DNA of 64,000 bases, from the NCBI GenBank assembly GCA_039105265.1, contig JAPFFF010000016.1, positions 1,488,001 through 1,552,000 on the forward strand, in the 5' to 3' direction. The notes under the pieces were generated by a model, which did no database searches, was not told the origin of the DNA, and saw only the letters and a program-made list of their open reading frames with translations. A program made the position numbers and the translations under genes. Position 1 is the stretch's first letter. Every line of letters starts with the position of its first letter. Shown in pieces: positions 26,648-36,082 of this stretch. The DNA is from Tritrichomonas musculus (lineage: Eukaryota > Parabasalia > Tritrichomonadida > Tritrichomonadidae).

Positions 26648-28684
26648 TTATTTTTCGTCAACTTCTTGAACGTTAGGTGGAACTGGTTCAGTGTGTAGAT
26701 CTTGACGTTCAACTGAGGTGAGGAAATTGTCAATGTGGAATTTGAACCAGGATACGTTTGGTGTTTTCTTTTGAAATTCGGCAATTCTTGCGTGAACGAC
26801 TTCATTTGCCAAATTCTCGTCCCCATTGTATCGCTTTTTGAAGAATTCGATCAATTCATTTCTTAGCTGAATTTCCTTTTGAGATTTTTGATCGGATGTG
26901 AATTCTTGTATATTTCCCCATATGTGAGTTTGAGGTAAGACTTGCCAATTTTCTGGTGGAGGTGGAAGTTGTGGTGGTGGTGGGAGGTCTTGTAATTTTT
27001 TATAAATATCTGCTTTTAATTTGTTAGGATCGGCATTCATTCTTGCCCAGTCTTCTTTGCTCATTCCTGGTGGTGGCAATACTAGTGAGTCGTTCTCCGT
27101 CTGTAAATCAAAAAGAACATTTGTAGTTACTTCTTTGGAAATTTTTTCATCGAATTGATGAGTATAGTTGTCTTCAATTGTTGACCATCTTTCTTTTTCA
27201 TCATCATTGAGTAACTCATCAGGGAAAATTCTTGATGCTTTTCGATTTCCTTTCATTTTGGCATTCAATCTTTTTTGAACTTCATCATTAATTTCTTGAT
27301 TGGTCTTTTCGAGATATAGTTTTTGAAATTTTCTGCTGGTGGTAAAGATGAGATTTTTTTCGCTTTCGTCTTCGTTATCTTTTTCAGGTGCGGTGAGATC
27401 CTTTTCATCTTTTTCAGGTTTTGGTTGATCCTTTTCATCTTTTTCAGATTTTGGTTGATCCTTTTCATCTTTTTCAGGCAATTTGTTTAAGATTTCGAGA
27501 ACATCGTCAACATCTTTATCAACATCATCAGAATCTTCTTGGATTTCTATAATTGATTGAATTTCCTTGGTTGATGATTCCCATTTTTTCAATTCTTCAC
27601 TGCTCAATAAATCCTTTGAGAAGATTTCTCTTGCTGTCTTTTTACCGTCATACATTTTGTTAAACAATCTGCTATCTGCATCGGCCATTGCCTCGTCTCT
27701 TGACATTCCTGGATTTATTCTTTGTAATATGTCTGCTGTTGATGAAATGAGATACTCTTTTGCATTTTCTTCTTCCTGACGCTCTTCTTCCATTTTTTGT
27801 GCATATTTTACATTTTCTTCTTCCGTGAGCAATTCAATCAAAGGTGGGACATGTTCGAGGTATTTGTGCTCTTCCATAACTGTAACAATTCTTTCACGTG
27901 CATGTGCATATGCATCAGCGAATGTTGACAAAGGATAAATTTTTCTATACGCAATTGTTAATTCTGAAATTGCGTTTTGTTGCTCTTTTGATAATTCTGG
28001 ATGGTCTGCTTCAATGATTTCATTCATTTCATCAATATTTTTTGGATCTTCTGGTGTTAATTCCCCTAAAAGTGCTTTATTGTTTGTGTACTCTGAACGA
28101 TATTGGTCTAAATATTGATACAATGAAAACTTTATTACATCGAATGGCAAGCCATCTCTATTATTTTGTCTGTAATCGAATTTCTTTTGGATGTGTTTTG
28201 CCATTTTTGGCTTTTTGAGATCTGCTAATTTTTTTTCCAAATCATCCCACCAAGTAGCGCACTGAATTGTAATTGTGTCATCATTTGGTTTATCGTCGTC
28301 GATGAACAAATGTAATGCTTGTTTATCGCCTTCTGCAAATAATTCGTCTCCTAATAAATGTGCGGCAAGGAGACACTTTTGATCTTGATCTAAAGAATTC
28401 CATAACTTATTTGCATTTAGCCAGTTGAGTTGCTCTTTTGGTGTTTTTATCCCTTTTTCTTGAAATTCTTGTATTTGTTTGTGGTAGAGTTTTGCTGGTA
28501 AATGATTGTATGGGTGAAATTTTATATGAGTCAAATCAATTTCTTTTTCTTCTTCTTTAGCTTCTGCTTCGGCTTTTGCAATTTCGTGCAGGTATTGCAT
28601 TTTTGTTATTTCTTCAACTTCAGGTTTCTTTTGCTGAGTGTTGCTGTTGTTGTTGTTGCTGTTGCTGTTGTCGCTGTTAGACAT
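26648..28684 (-). CDS. 678-residue charged Polinton protein with internal repeats
   Basis: ATG at 28684 is chosen because the frame upstream is the shared promoter with the divergent gene. The start is a Ser/Asn/Gln-rich stretch. A region near residue 360 (PGMSRDEA... KKTAREIFSKDLL) and another near 500 (NRKASRIFPDELL) look like copies of one 50-residue unit. Between them are three copies of EKDEKDQPKxP. Near 585-600 is PPPGMSKEDWARMN and further on a PPPPQLPPPP track. The composition suggests a flexible scaffold or replication-associated protein. A terminal-protein role is possible because of its place near the end of the element, but no evidence shows it. Confidence 0.55.
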   Translation of the reverse strand: MSNSDNSNSNNNNSNTQQKKPEVEEITKMQYLHEIAKAEAEAKEEEKEIDLTHIKFHPYNHLPAKLYHKQIQEFQEKGIKTPKEQLNWLNANKLWNSLDQDQKCLLAAHLLGDELFAEGDKQALHLFIDDDKPNDDTITIQCATWWDDLEKKLADLKKPKMAKHIQKKFDYRQNNRDGLPFDVIKFSLYQYLDQYRSEYTNNKALLGELTPEDPKNIDEMNEIIEADHPELSKEQQNAISELTIAYRKIYPLSTFADAYAHARERIVTVMEEHKYLEHVPPLIELLTEEENVKYAQKMEEERQEEENAKEYLISSTADILQRINPGMSRDEAMADADSRLFNKMYDGKKTAREIFSKDLLSSEELKKWESSTKEIQSIIEIQEDSDDVDKDVDDVLEILNKLPEKDEKDQPKSEKDEKDQPKPEKDEKDLTAPEKDNEDESEKNLIFTTSRKFQKLYLEKTNQEINDEVQKRLNAKMKGNRKASRIFPDELLNDDEKERWSTIEDNYTHQFDEKISKEVTTNVLFDLQTENDSLVLPPPGMSKEDWARMNADPNKLKADIYKKLQDLPPPPQLPPPPENWQVLPQTHIWGNIQEFTSDQKSQKEIQLRNELIEFFKKRYNGDENLANEVVHARIAEFQKKTPNVSWFKFHIDNFLTSVERQDLHTEPVPPNVQEVDEK

Positions 28685-28816
28685 GCTAAAAAGTGATGTG
28701 ATGAGGCGACGAGAAAAAATTAGATTTTTGGTAAACGGTCTCCACCCCGAAAACCCGTTAGGTCCCTCGCTAAAAATATGATTTTTCGAGCTCACCTCAT
28801 CACCTCATTTTTTCTC
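28685..28816. promoter_or_regulatory. bidirectional promoter, second copy of the GAGAAAAAATTAGATTTTT block
   Basis: Holds GTGATGTGATGA, GAGAAAAAATTAGATTTTT and GGTAAACGGTC as at 26059, then a second half with ATATGATTTTTCGAG and CACCTCATCACCTCATTTTT before the rightward ATG. The repeated CTCATCAC matches the other strand of GTGATGAG, so the spacer is partly symmetric. Confidence 0.65.
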
Positions 28817-29278
28817 ATGTCGTCCCAGCAACAGGTACCCGAACAAGAGCAAGAAAAGCAAAAAGAGCAAGAAAAGCAAAAAGAGCAAGAAAGGCCAAAT
28901 CCTAATATCTCAGTTACAAGCTATTTCTATAATCAAGTCGAAAAAGATCGAATCAAAAGAGGAATCGCCATATATTATATGTACCAATCATTCAAAAATC
29001 AATGCAAAGACCTCAATTTTTCACTTGATTTTGATACCAATGTACATAAAGTTGTCCTCAAAATGGATAAAGTTGTCACCGATCGTGCTGAATATGAAGC
29101 AACAAAGTCTTTCATTCAAAGAGAAGTCGATCACGATCGTTTTGAAACCAATAAATTCCCTGAAGTACCTAAAGAACCATATATTGAATGGGTTTTAACA
29201 TCTGACGAATTTGAAGAAGAGGAAAAGAAAGAAGAAGAAAAAGACGACGACAAAAAAGATCCTGATTGGAAGCCATAA
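28817..29278 (+). CDS. 153-residue acidic-tailed Polinton protein
   Basis: ATG at 28817 follows a TTCA-like T-tract initiator; the upstream in-frame ATG lies in the promoter. The N terminus is EQEKQKEQEKQ repeats. A globular core follows (SYFYNQVEKDRIKRG to EWVLTSDEF). The last 25 residues are nearly all Glu, Lys and Asp. It is the outermost gene, next to the element end. Function unknown. Confidence 0.55.
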   Translation: MSSQQQVPEQEQEKQKEQEKQKEQERPNPNISVTSYFYNQVEKDRIKRGIAIYYMYQSFKNQCKDLNFSLDFDTNVHKVVLKMDKVVTDRAEYEATKSFIQREVDHDRFETNKFPEVPKEPYIEWVLTSDEFEEEEKKEEEKDDDKKDPDWKP

Positions 29279-29556
29279 AAAGGACGTTTATTGAGAGGAC
29301 GTTTAATAAATACTCTCATACTAGGTTTTAAGTAAACCACACAATTAACAACTTTTTCTATATCTTTTTTGATGTTAACGATACGGGGCCTCCTTCCTAG
29401 CAGAGCGTTGAGAGGAATCCTGAGAACAGCCCAGTGGAAGATCATTAATGGGAGTGGGGGATCATACCTGGCATAGCGGGGCTGGGGTCACGGATGGGAA
29501 ATATTTGACGCGGTTTTTGAACGAAGTGCAAAAATCGTGGCAAATATATAACTACT
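29279..29556. other. Polinton terminal region with GC-rich island
   Basis: Non-coding. A 100-base stretch (about 29385-29490) is far richer in G and C than anything near it, and GGACGTTTA occurs twice near 29283 and 29298. The end reads CAAATATATAACTACT before a T tract. This is the likely right terminal inverted repeat; its partner is outside the window. Confidence 0.5.
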
Positions 29557-29739
29557 TTTTTTGATTTTTTTGGTTAACTAATATTATGTAATGATTTTGC
29601 AAAATGTCAGTTTTCATTAATCAAAAAAGTTTAATTAAAATAAATATGTGATTATAAATGCAATTTTTAAATATATATGTTCATTTTTATATAAAAAACC
29701 CAAAAATTAGCATTTTTATTTTGTCTTGTTATTTTTTGC
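29557..29739. other. AT-rich spacer
   Basis: No gene or clear repeat seen between the Polinton end and the hAT-like element. Confidence 0.6.
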
Positions 29740-29747
29740 ATAATTCC

Positions 29748-31235
29748 ATAGGTGGGCCACCAATGAATTTTTATAACTTTTGCACCATTAGATAGATTAC
29801 ATATAATAATAAAATAAAATATTAATTATAGTTCATAAATATTAAAGATAAAGTTTTTATGAATAATTTAAATTTTCATATTTTTTTGTAAACTATTCAA
29901 ATAGTATAGATAAAATCTTTCAAAAATATTTGAAATAATTTTCTCAAAATTAAAAGAATTTAAAAAGATCATTCAATTTATATAAGAAAATTTCATTTAT
30001 TAAGAATAAAAATATCTATTTTAATTTTAAATTAATTGTTTAATTTAATTTTGTTTAAAGTTAAATCTTGTTGATTATAATCAAAGACAAAATATGAAAA
30101 GAAATAAATGATTTTTTCTATACCTAAAATTTTGAATATAACAATTGAAAAAAAAAAAAATCATTTGTTTTGAAAAAGTTAGAAATAATCAATTATTCGA
30201 TTAAAATGTTTTTGAAAATTTATTAGTATATGATTTATTATAAATATTTTAAAATATTATTTACTATTATATTTATTTTTATAATATTATAATAAAAATA
30301 TATTATGTTTATTTCTATTTAAATTGCTATATTTATAATTTTTATTAAAACTTAGTTTTTTTTGAAATTTTAAAAATTCAAATAAATATAAAATAATTTT
30401 TATTTTGATTATCTTTTCTTTTTAAATTTAAAATGAAATATCTCATTTATATATATTTTTAATATATAATTCTATTATGAAATTATAATATTAATATAGA
30501 TTAATTAAATTTAAATTAAGATATTGCTTTTTCTAAAAATCTCAAAATTTCAATAAGGGAAAAAATATAAAAAATATTTGAAAGCTATTTTTATAAATTG
30601 AGAGAAAATTGAATAAAAAAAAGCTGATTTTAATTTTTTATGATTTTTTAATAAAGGTCCAATATTCTAGGATATATATCTGATTTTAATTTACCTTTAT
30701 TTATACCAAATTTATTCTTTGACCGTTTATAATTTCTAACCAAGTGGCTCCAAAATTGAATCATTCCGTTAACTAATTCAACTTTTTGAATATGTTTTCC
30801 CAACTAACCTTTATCTTTGAAGTTATGTTATAACTAACTATATAAATAAAAAGCCTGGGCGATGAAGAAACTAAATATCAAAAAAGAAAACATTCAATTT
30901 TTTTATATACTTCTGAAAATTAAAAATACCTTTTATTTTAACTTTTTAGAGAAATCTATTAATTATTTTATATTGTTTCCAGATCATTCTTGATATATGA
31001 CATAGATAATATCATAAAATAATAGAAATATGTATTTTAATTCATTTGAACTTGTGATATTGCATATCATGTAATAAAAAAAAAGTTGATGAATATTAGT
31101 TCAAAACTTAATTTAACAACGGCATCCTATCATATATGTGTTATATAAATATATATTATGAAATTGCTGAATAATTCTTAAAATTCGAAGAAAAAAAGAA
31201 CTTTTTTAAAGTCAAAAAAAAAGTGGCCCACCTAT
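29748..31235. mobile_element. non-autonomous hAT-like element, 1488 bp
   Basis: Starts ATAGGTGGGCCAC and ends with its exact reverse complement GTGGCCCACCTAT. It is flanked on both sides by ATAATTCC (29740-29747 and 31236-31243), an 8-bp target duplication. Eight bases is the hAT length (a few other superfamilies share it). No frame of useful length is inside, so it must be moved by enzymes from elsewhere. Confidence 0.7.
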
Positions 31236-31243
31236 ATAATTCC

Positions 31244-31790
31244 ACAACTTTAAAAAAAGATATAAAGGAAAACTCAACATTAATTTTTTTGGATATATAT
31301 GTTTTTCATTTTGATATACTTTTTAAATAAATTGATCAAAAACTCGATTACTACATAGCTTTTTAATGATATCGCAATTATATAGAAAAACGATGCTTTT
31401 TTAAAATTGTATGTAGTCTTTCAATATTGTAAAATGAGATCCAAAACTTTGAAGATATGTTATTCATGTAAATATGAATAAAGTAATGTTGAGATATTAA
31501 ATTTCAAAGTTTACTAAGGCATTTTCCAAAAATATATTTCCATTTTTCTCAAGGCCGTTATAAATTCAACATAAAACAAAATTATGCTCACTTTTGTTAT
31601 AATTTTTATTATATATTTTTCTTTATAAAATAATATAAAAAAGAATCAATCAAGCAAAACAAAATAATAAAATTGAATGAAGGAGTGTAATTTATTTCAG
31701 ACAAAAAGACGTTTATTTTCAATAAAATACGTTAATTTTGAATACAAAATGACGTTAATTTTTTGATATAAATATTAGGAGTTTAGCTCC
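31244..31790. other. AT-rich spacer
   Basis: No gene or repeat seen. Confidence 0.5.
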
Positions 31791-31794
31791 AAAG

Positions 31795-32070
31795 CACAAG
31801 GTTTTCTCAAGTAGCAATGAAGCAAGAGCCGCCATAGCTATAGAAATGAAAAACGATCCTCATTTTGAATCAAAATTAATCGAAAAAGTTTGTCCTAAAT
31901 CAATTTCTTGAAATGTTCTTAATGAGATTAGGAAAGATGAAACAAGTAGACATGAAATAAATTGTCTAAAGAAAACACCCAACGAGAAAAAGAAGAAAAA
32001 TTACTCTAGAATTAAATATAGAGAAAAATGCAAAGAGAACCCAGGTGATTATAAATCAAAAACCTGATTA
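31795..32070 (+). pseudogene. short remnant of an unknown gene
   Basis: About 90 codons in one frame have amino-acid composition of a real protein (KVFSSSNEARAAIAIEMKND, then NVLNEIRKDETSRHE and a Lys-rich end), with one in-frame TGA near 31910. No start is recognisable. It lies in non-coding spacer and looks like a piece left from a former gene. Family not recognised. Confidence 0.4.
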
Positions 32071-32906
32071 ATTTTAAAACTAATTAATAAACATCAATTT
32101 ATAAATTCGGTTTGTATTATATAATTATTTTGTAAAAGAATTGATAATCACCATCAATTGAAATTTTTTAGAAAAGGTGATATTGTGTAATGAAACAAAA
32201 GATCATTCAATATTTGATTATGATAATATGAGAATATTTGATTTTATGAATTTAATTGGCGTGAAAAAAAAAAAAAAAGATAATCATCATCGAATGAAAA
32301 ATATAAAAAAAGGCGAGATCATATGATTGTTTTAAAAGTTATCTAATAAGAACTTTACAGATCTTTGAATCTGCTCTTGTAAACGCTTAAAAATGCTAAA
32401 AGCTTTATCTAAATATTTAATGACATTTGAATTAATATATTGAATTTTTTTTGAAATGTATCATTGAAAAATATAAAAATGCATTTATCTTCATAATCAA
32501 AAGATATTTTTAATATTAAATTGTTTTTTTCTGTAGTAAAAAAATAATTATATAATATTTAAAAATATATTTTATTTAACATGATTTAATTATCTAAAAA
32601 ACATCAAGTAGACGCCCCCCTTAAGTATATTTTATTTGTGAAATCTCATTGAATTCAATCTTTTAAATTTGAAAGGAGAACCTTAAAAACTGGGTTTTCC
32701 TGTCCAGTGAGGTGAATAGCCCTGTTTGACTTTTTGAAGCATTTCTCGTTATTTTGGATGGACAGTAGACCGTTAAATTTTTTATGAAAAAATTTGTAAA
32801 ACTTTGAATTTTTTATGAAAAAATAGCGAGAAAATTTTCATAAAAAAAAATCAATTAACTTTCAAGAAAAAAGGTTTTCAGATATTAAAAATTGTAATTA
32901 AATAGA
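32071..32906. other. AT-rich spacer
   Basis: No gene seen. A short C-run (GACGCCCCCC near 32613) and a less AT-rich patch near 32690-32770 are the only departures from background. Confidence 0.45.
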
Positions 32907-33295
32907 ATGATAGAGGGATCGATGTTGTACTAGATATTCCAACATTTTGTTCTCAAAAATTTATATTTTGTTCTCAAAAAGTTAGAATTTTTAATAAAAG
33001 ACATAGAAAATATTGAATAAATCATAATTTTTTTTATTCAAAATTATTTGGGTTACATATTTTTACCGAGTCTTACCCCAAATCGCGGGGTCTCGACTCC
33101 TCCCTCTGGTCGTCGTCGTTAGTCGTCGCTCGACGACCGCTAGGGGTATGTAGACTGCGGAAAAAATATGTAAAAATAAAATAATTTGAATAAAAAAAGA
33201 GCGATTTATTCAATATTTTCTATGACCTTTAATAAAATTCACTTTTTGAGAACAAAATGTTGGAATATCTAGTATAACATGATAGAGGGATCGAT
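32907..33295. mobile_element. palindromic MITE with 17-bp target duplication
   Basis: The 17-mer ATGATAGAGGGATCGAT occurs at 32907-32923 and 33279-33295. Between them is a 355-bp near-perfect palindrome. Its arms begin GTTGTACTAGATATTCCAAC (left) and GTTATACTAGATATTCCAAC (right, inverted) and stay alike for about 120 bases. The left arm carries an extra ATTTTGTTCTCAAAAA unit. The centre is a GC-rich block. No coding sequence. Confidence 0.75.
33061..33160 (+). repeat. GC-rich hairpin cassette, copy 1
   Basis: Begins TTTTTACCGAGTCTTACC and holds GCGGGGTCTCGACTCC, CTCGACGACCGCTAGG and GGTATGTAGACTGCGG. It matches the inverted sequence at 43985-44082 in these segments and can fold on itself. 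It is the loop of the palindromic MITE. Confidence 0.65.
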
Positions 33296-33413
33296 TCTAA
33301 AATAGTTGTACAATTAAAAGAGCATTCAAAAAGTGGAATTTCTTCAGAAAAAATAATCAAATAAAAATGCTAAATAAAATTAAATCTTTTTATATTTGAG
33401 AAAGTATAATTCA
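33296..33413. other. short spacer
   Basis: Holds a partial copy (ATTCAAAAAGTGGAATTTCT) of a sequence in the MULE inverted repeat that follows. Confidence 0.4.
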
Positions 33414-33513
33414 CACGCTGTGATGGTGAAATGACCATCACGGTGTTCTCAAAAAGTGTAATTTCAAAGGGAGCTTTTTGATACGCAACTTTTTGAAACA
33501 CGGCTTTTTGATA
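33414..33513 (+). repeat. MULE left terminal inverted repeat
   Basis: Begins CACGCTGTGATGGTGAAATG with a short hairpin (GTGATGGT/ACCATCAC). It then carries CTTTTTGA three times at 16-17 base spacing, and a fourth copy just inside, a pattern expected for transposase-binding sites. Confidence 0.8.
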
Positions 33514-33572
33514 ATGAACTTTTTGATATTAGAATATTTGGCGCCATTTTTTTTAAAATTATAATAATAGAA

Positions 33573-33958
33573 ACAGATAGTTATTCGCAGATAGTTATTC
33601 GCAGATAGTTATTCGCAGATAGTTATTCGCAGATAGTTTTTCGCAGATAGTTATTCGCAGATAGTTTTTCGCAGATAGTTTTTCGCAGATAGTTTTTCGC
33701 AGATAGTTTTTCGCAGATAGTTATTCGCAGATAGTTATTCGCAGATAGTTTTTCGCAGATAGTTTTTCGCAGATAGTTTTTCGCAGATAGTTTTTCGCAG
33801 ATAGTTTTTCGCAGATAGTTTTTCGCAGATAGTTTTTCGCAGATAGTTTTTCGCAGATAGTTTTTCGCAGATAGTTATTCGCAGATAGTTTTTCGCAGAT
33901 AGTTATTCGCAGATAGTTATTCGCAGATAGTTATTCGCAGATAGTTATTCGCAGATAG
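33573..33958 (+). repeat. 14-bp minisatellite, about 27 copies
   Basis: Unit GATAGTTATTCGCA in two versions, TTATTCGC and TTTTTCGC. The T version fills most of the middle and the A version both edges. Uniform units with no spacers. Confidence 0.95.
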
Positions 33959-34176
33959 AAATTCCACAGTCTGTAATCTCAAATAGTTAATCGGAGATAA
34001 TAACTCGCTGAAAATATTTTCCAGTTTGCATTTCCCAGATATTATTTCCCGGAATACAAGAGCCAACAAAGACGAAAGATAAAAGATTTTCTCGGATAGT
34101 AACTCGATGATAATATTTTCTAGTTTTTATCCGTTATTATTTTCAGAAACATAAGAACTAATGAATCCGAAATATA

Positions 34177-35981
34177 AGATCTAACAAAGCATAAAGACAA
34201 GATCTAACAAAGCATAAAGACAAGATCTAACAAAGCATAAAGACAAGATCTAACAAAGCATAAAGACAAGATCTAACAAAGCATAAAGACAAGATCTAAC
34301 AAAGCATAAAGACAAGATCTAACAAAGCATAAAGACAAGATCTAACAAAGCATAAAGACAAGATCTAACAAAGCATAAAGACAAGAGCTAACAAAGCATA
34401 AAGACAAGATCTAACAAAGCATAAAGACAAGATCTAACAAAGCATAAAGACAAGATCTAACAAAGCATAAAGACAAGAGCTAACAAAGCATAAAGACAAG
34501 ATCTAACAAAGCATAAAGACAAGATCTAACAAAGCATAAAGACAAGATCTAACAAAGCATAAAGACAAGATCTAACAAAGCATAAAGACAAGATCTAACA
34601 AAGCATAAAGACAAGAGCTAACAAAGCATAAAGACAAGAGCTAACAAAGCATAAAGACAAGAGCTAACAAAGCATAAAGACAAGATCTAACAAAGCATAA
34701 AGACAAGATCTAACAAAGCATAAAGACAAGATCTAACAAAGCATAAAGACAAGATCTAACAAAGCATAAAGACAAGATCTAACAAAGCATAAAGACAAGA
34801 GCTAACAAAGCATAAAGACAAGAGCTAACAAAGCATAAAGACAAGATCTAACAAAGCATAAAGACAAGATCTAACAAAGCATAAAGACAAGATCTAACAA
34901 AGCATAAAGACAAGATCTAACAAAGCATAAAGACAAGATCTAACAAAGCATAAAGACAAGATCTAACAAAGCATAAAGACAAGATCTAACAAAGCATAAA
35001 GACAAGATCTAACAAAGCATAAAGACAAGATCTAACAAAGCATAAAGACAAGAGCTAACAAAGCATAAAGACAAGAGCTAACAAAGCATAAAGACAAGAT
35101 CTAACAAAGCATAAAGACAAGAGCTAACAAAGCATAAAGACAAGAGCTAACAAAGCATAAAGACAAGATCTAACAAAGCATAAAGACAAGATCTAACAAA
35201 GCATAAAGACAAGATCTAACAAAGCATAAAGACAAGATCTAACAAAGCATAAAGACAAGATCTAACAAAGCATAAAGACAAGATCTAACAAAGCATAAAG
35301 ACAAGATCTAACAAAGCATAAAGACAAGATCTAACAAAGCATAAAGACAAGATCTAACAAAGCATAAAGACAAGAGCTAACAAAGCATAAAGACAAGATC
35401 TAACAAAGCATAAAGACAAGATCTAACAAAGCATAAAGACAAGAGCTAACAAAGCATAAAGACAAGATCTAACAAAGCATAAAGACAAGATCTAACAAAG
35501 CATAAAGACAAGATCTAACAAAGCATAAAGACAAGATCTAACAAAGCATAAAGACAAGATCTAACAAAGCATAAAGACAAGAGCTAACAAAGCATAAAGA
35601 CAAGATCTAACAAAGCATAAAGACAAGATCTAACAAAGCATAAAGACAAGATCTAACAAAGCATAAAGACAAGATCTAACAAAGCATAAAGACAAGATCT
35701 AACAAAGCATAAAGACAAGATCTAACAAAGCATAAAGACAAGATCTAACAAAGCATAAAGACAAGATCTAACAAAGCATAAAGACAAGATCTAACAAAGC
35801 ATAAAGACAAGATCTAACAAAGCATAAAGACAAGAGCTAACAAAGCATAAAGACAAGATCTAACAAAGCATAAAGACAAGATCTAACAAAGCATAAAGAC
35901 AAGATCTAACAAAGCATAAAGACAAGATCTAACAAAGCATAAAGACAAGATCTAACAAAGCATAAAGACAAGAACTAACAA
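34177..35981 (+). repeat. 23-bp minisatellite, about 78 copies
   Basis: Unit ACAAGATCTAACAAAGCATA plus AAG. Apart from GATCT versus GAGCT versions scattered along it, the 1.8-kb array is almost perfect, so it has expanded or been homogenised recently. Confidence 0.95.
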
Positions 35982-36082
35982 AATAGAAATGCAAGAATCA
36001 ATAAATACACTTTACCAAATCCATTTCTAAATTAGAAAAATTAATAAAACAAATAAGAATGAGCAATTAAATATTTTATTAA

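Larger units (their letters stand above)
1..29556. mobile_element. Polinton/Maverick-family element, left end outside window
   Basis: The family call rests on a protein-primed type family B DNA polymerase, a retrovirus-type integrase and virion-type proteins packed head to tail over 29 kb with very short spacers. The right end is placed near 29556, where the coding block stops and the sequence reads ...ATAACTACT, so the inverted strand begins AGTAGTTAT; Polintons are known to begin with AG. The 6-bp target duplication cannot be checked because the flank is a T tract and the left end is missing. Neither a packaging ATPase nor a maturation protease is visible; in this family they would be expected in the unseen left part. 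The copy looks largely whole with perhaps a few breaks, and open frames suggest a recent insertion. Confidence 0.85.

Noticed and set aside
29557-29562. T-run after the Polinton end considered as its 6-bp target duplication.
   Set aside because: A plain T tract cannot be told from chance and the left flank is not visible.
33061-33160. GC-rich cassette considered as a tRNA or tRNA-derived SINE because of GGGTCTCGACTCC.
   Set aside because: No A-box-like segment at the right distance and no cloverleaf; the similarity to a B box is partial.
33573-35981. Regular 14-bp and 23-bp arrays considered as CRISPR.
   Set aside because: Units abut without unique spacers, and the setting is a eukaryotic transposon. 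They are minisatellites.
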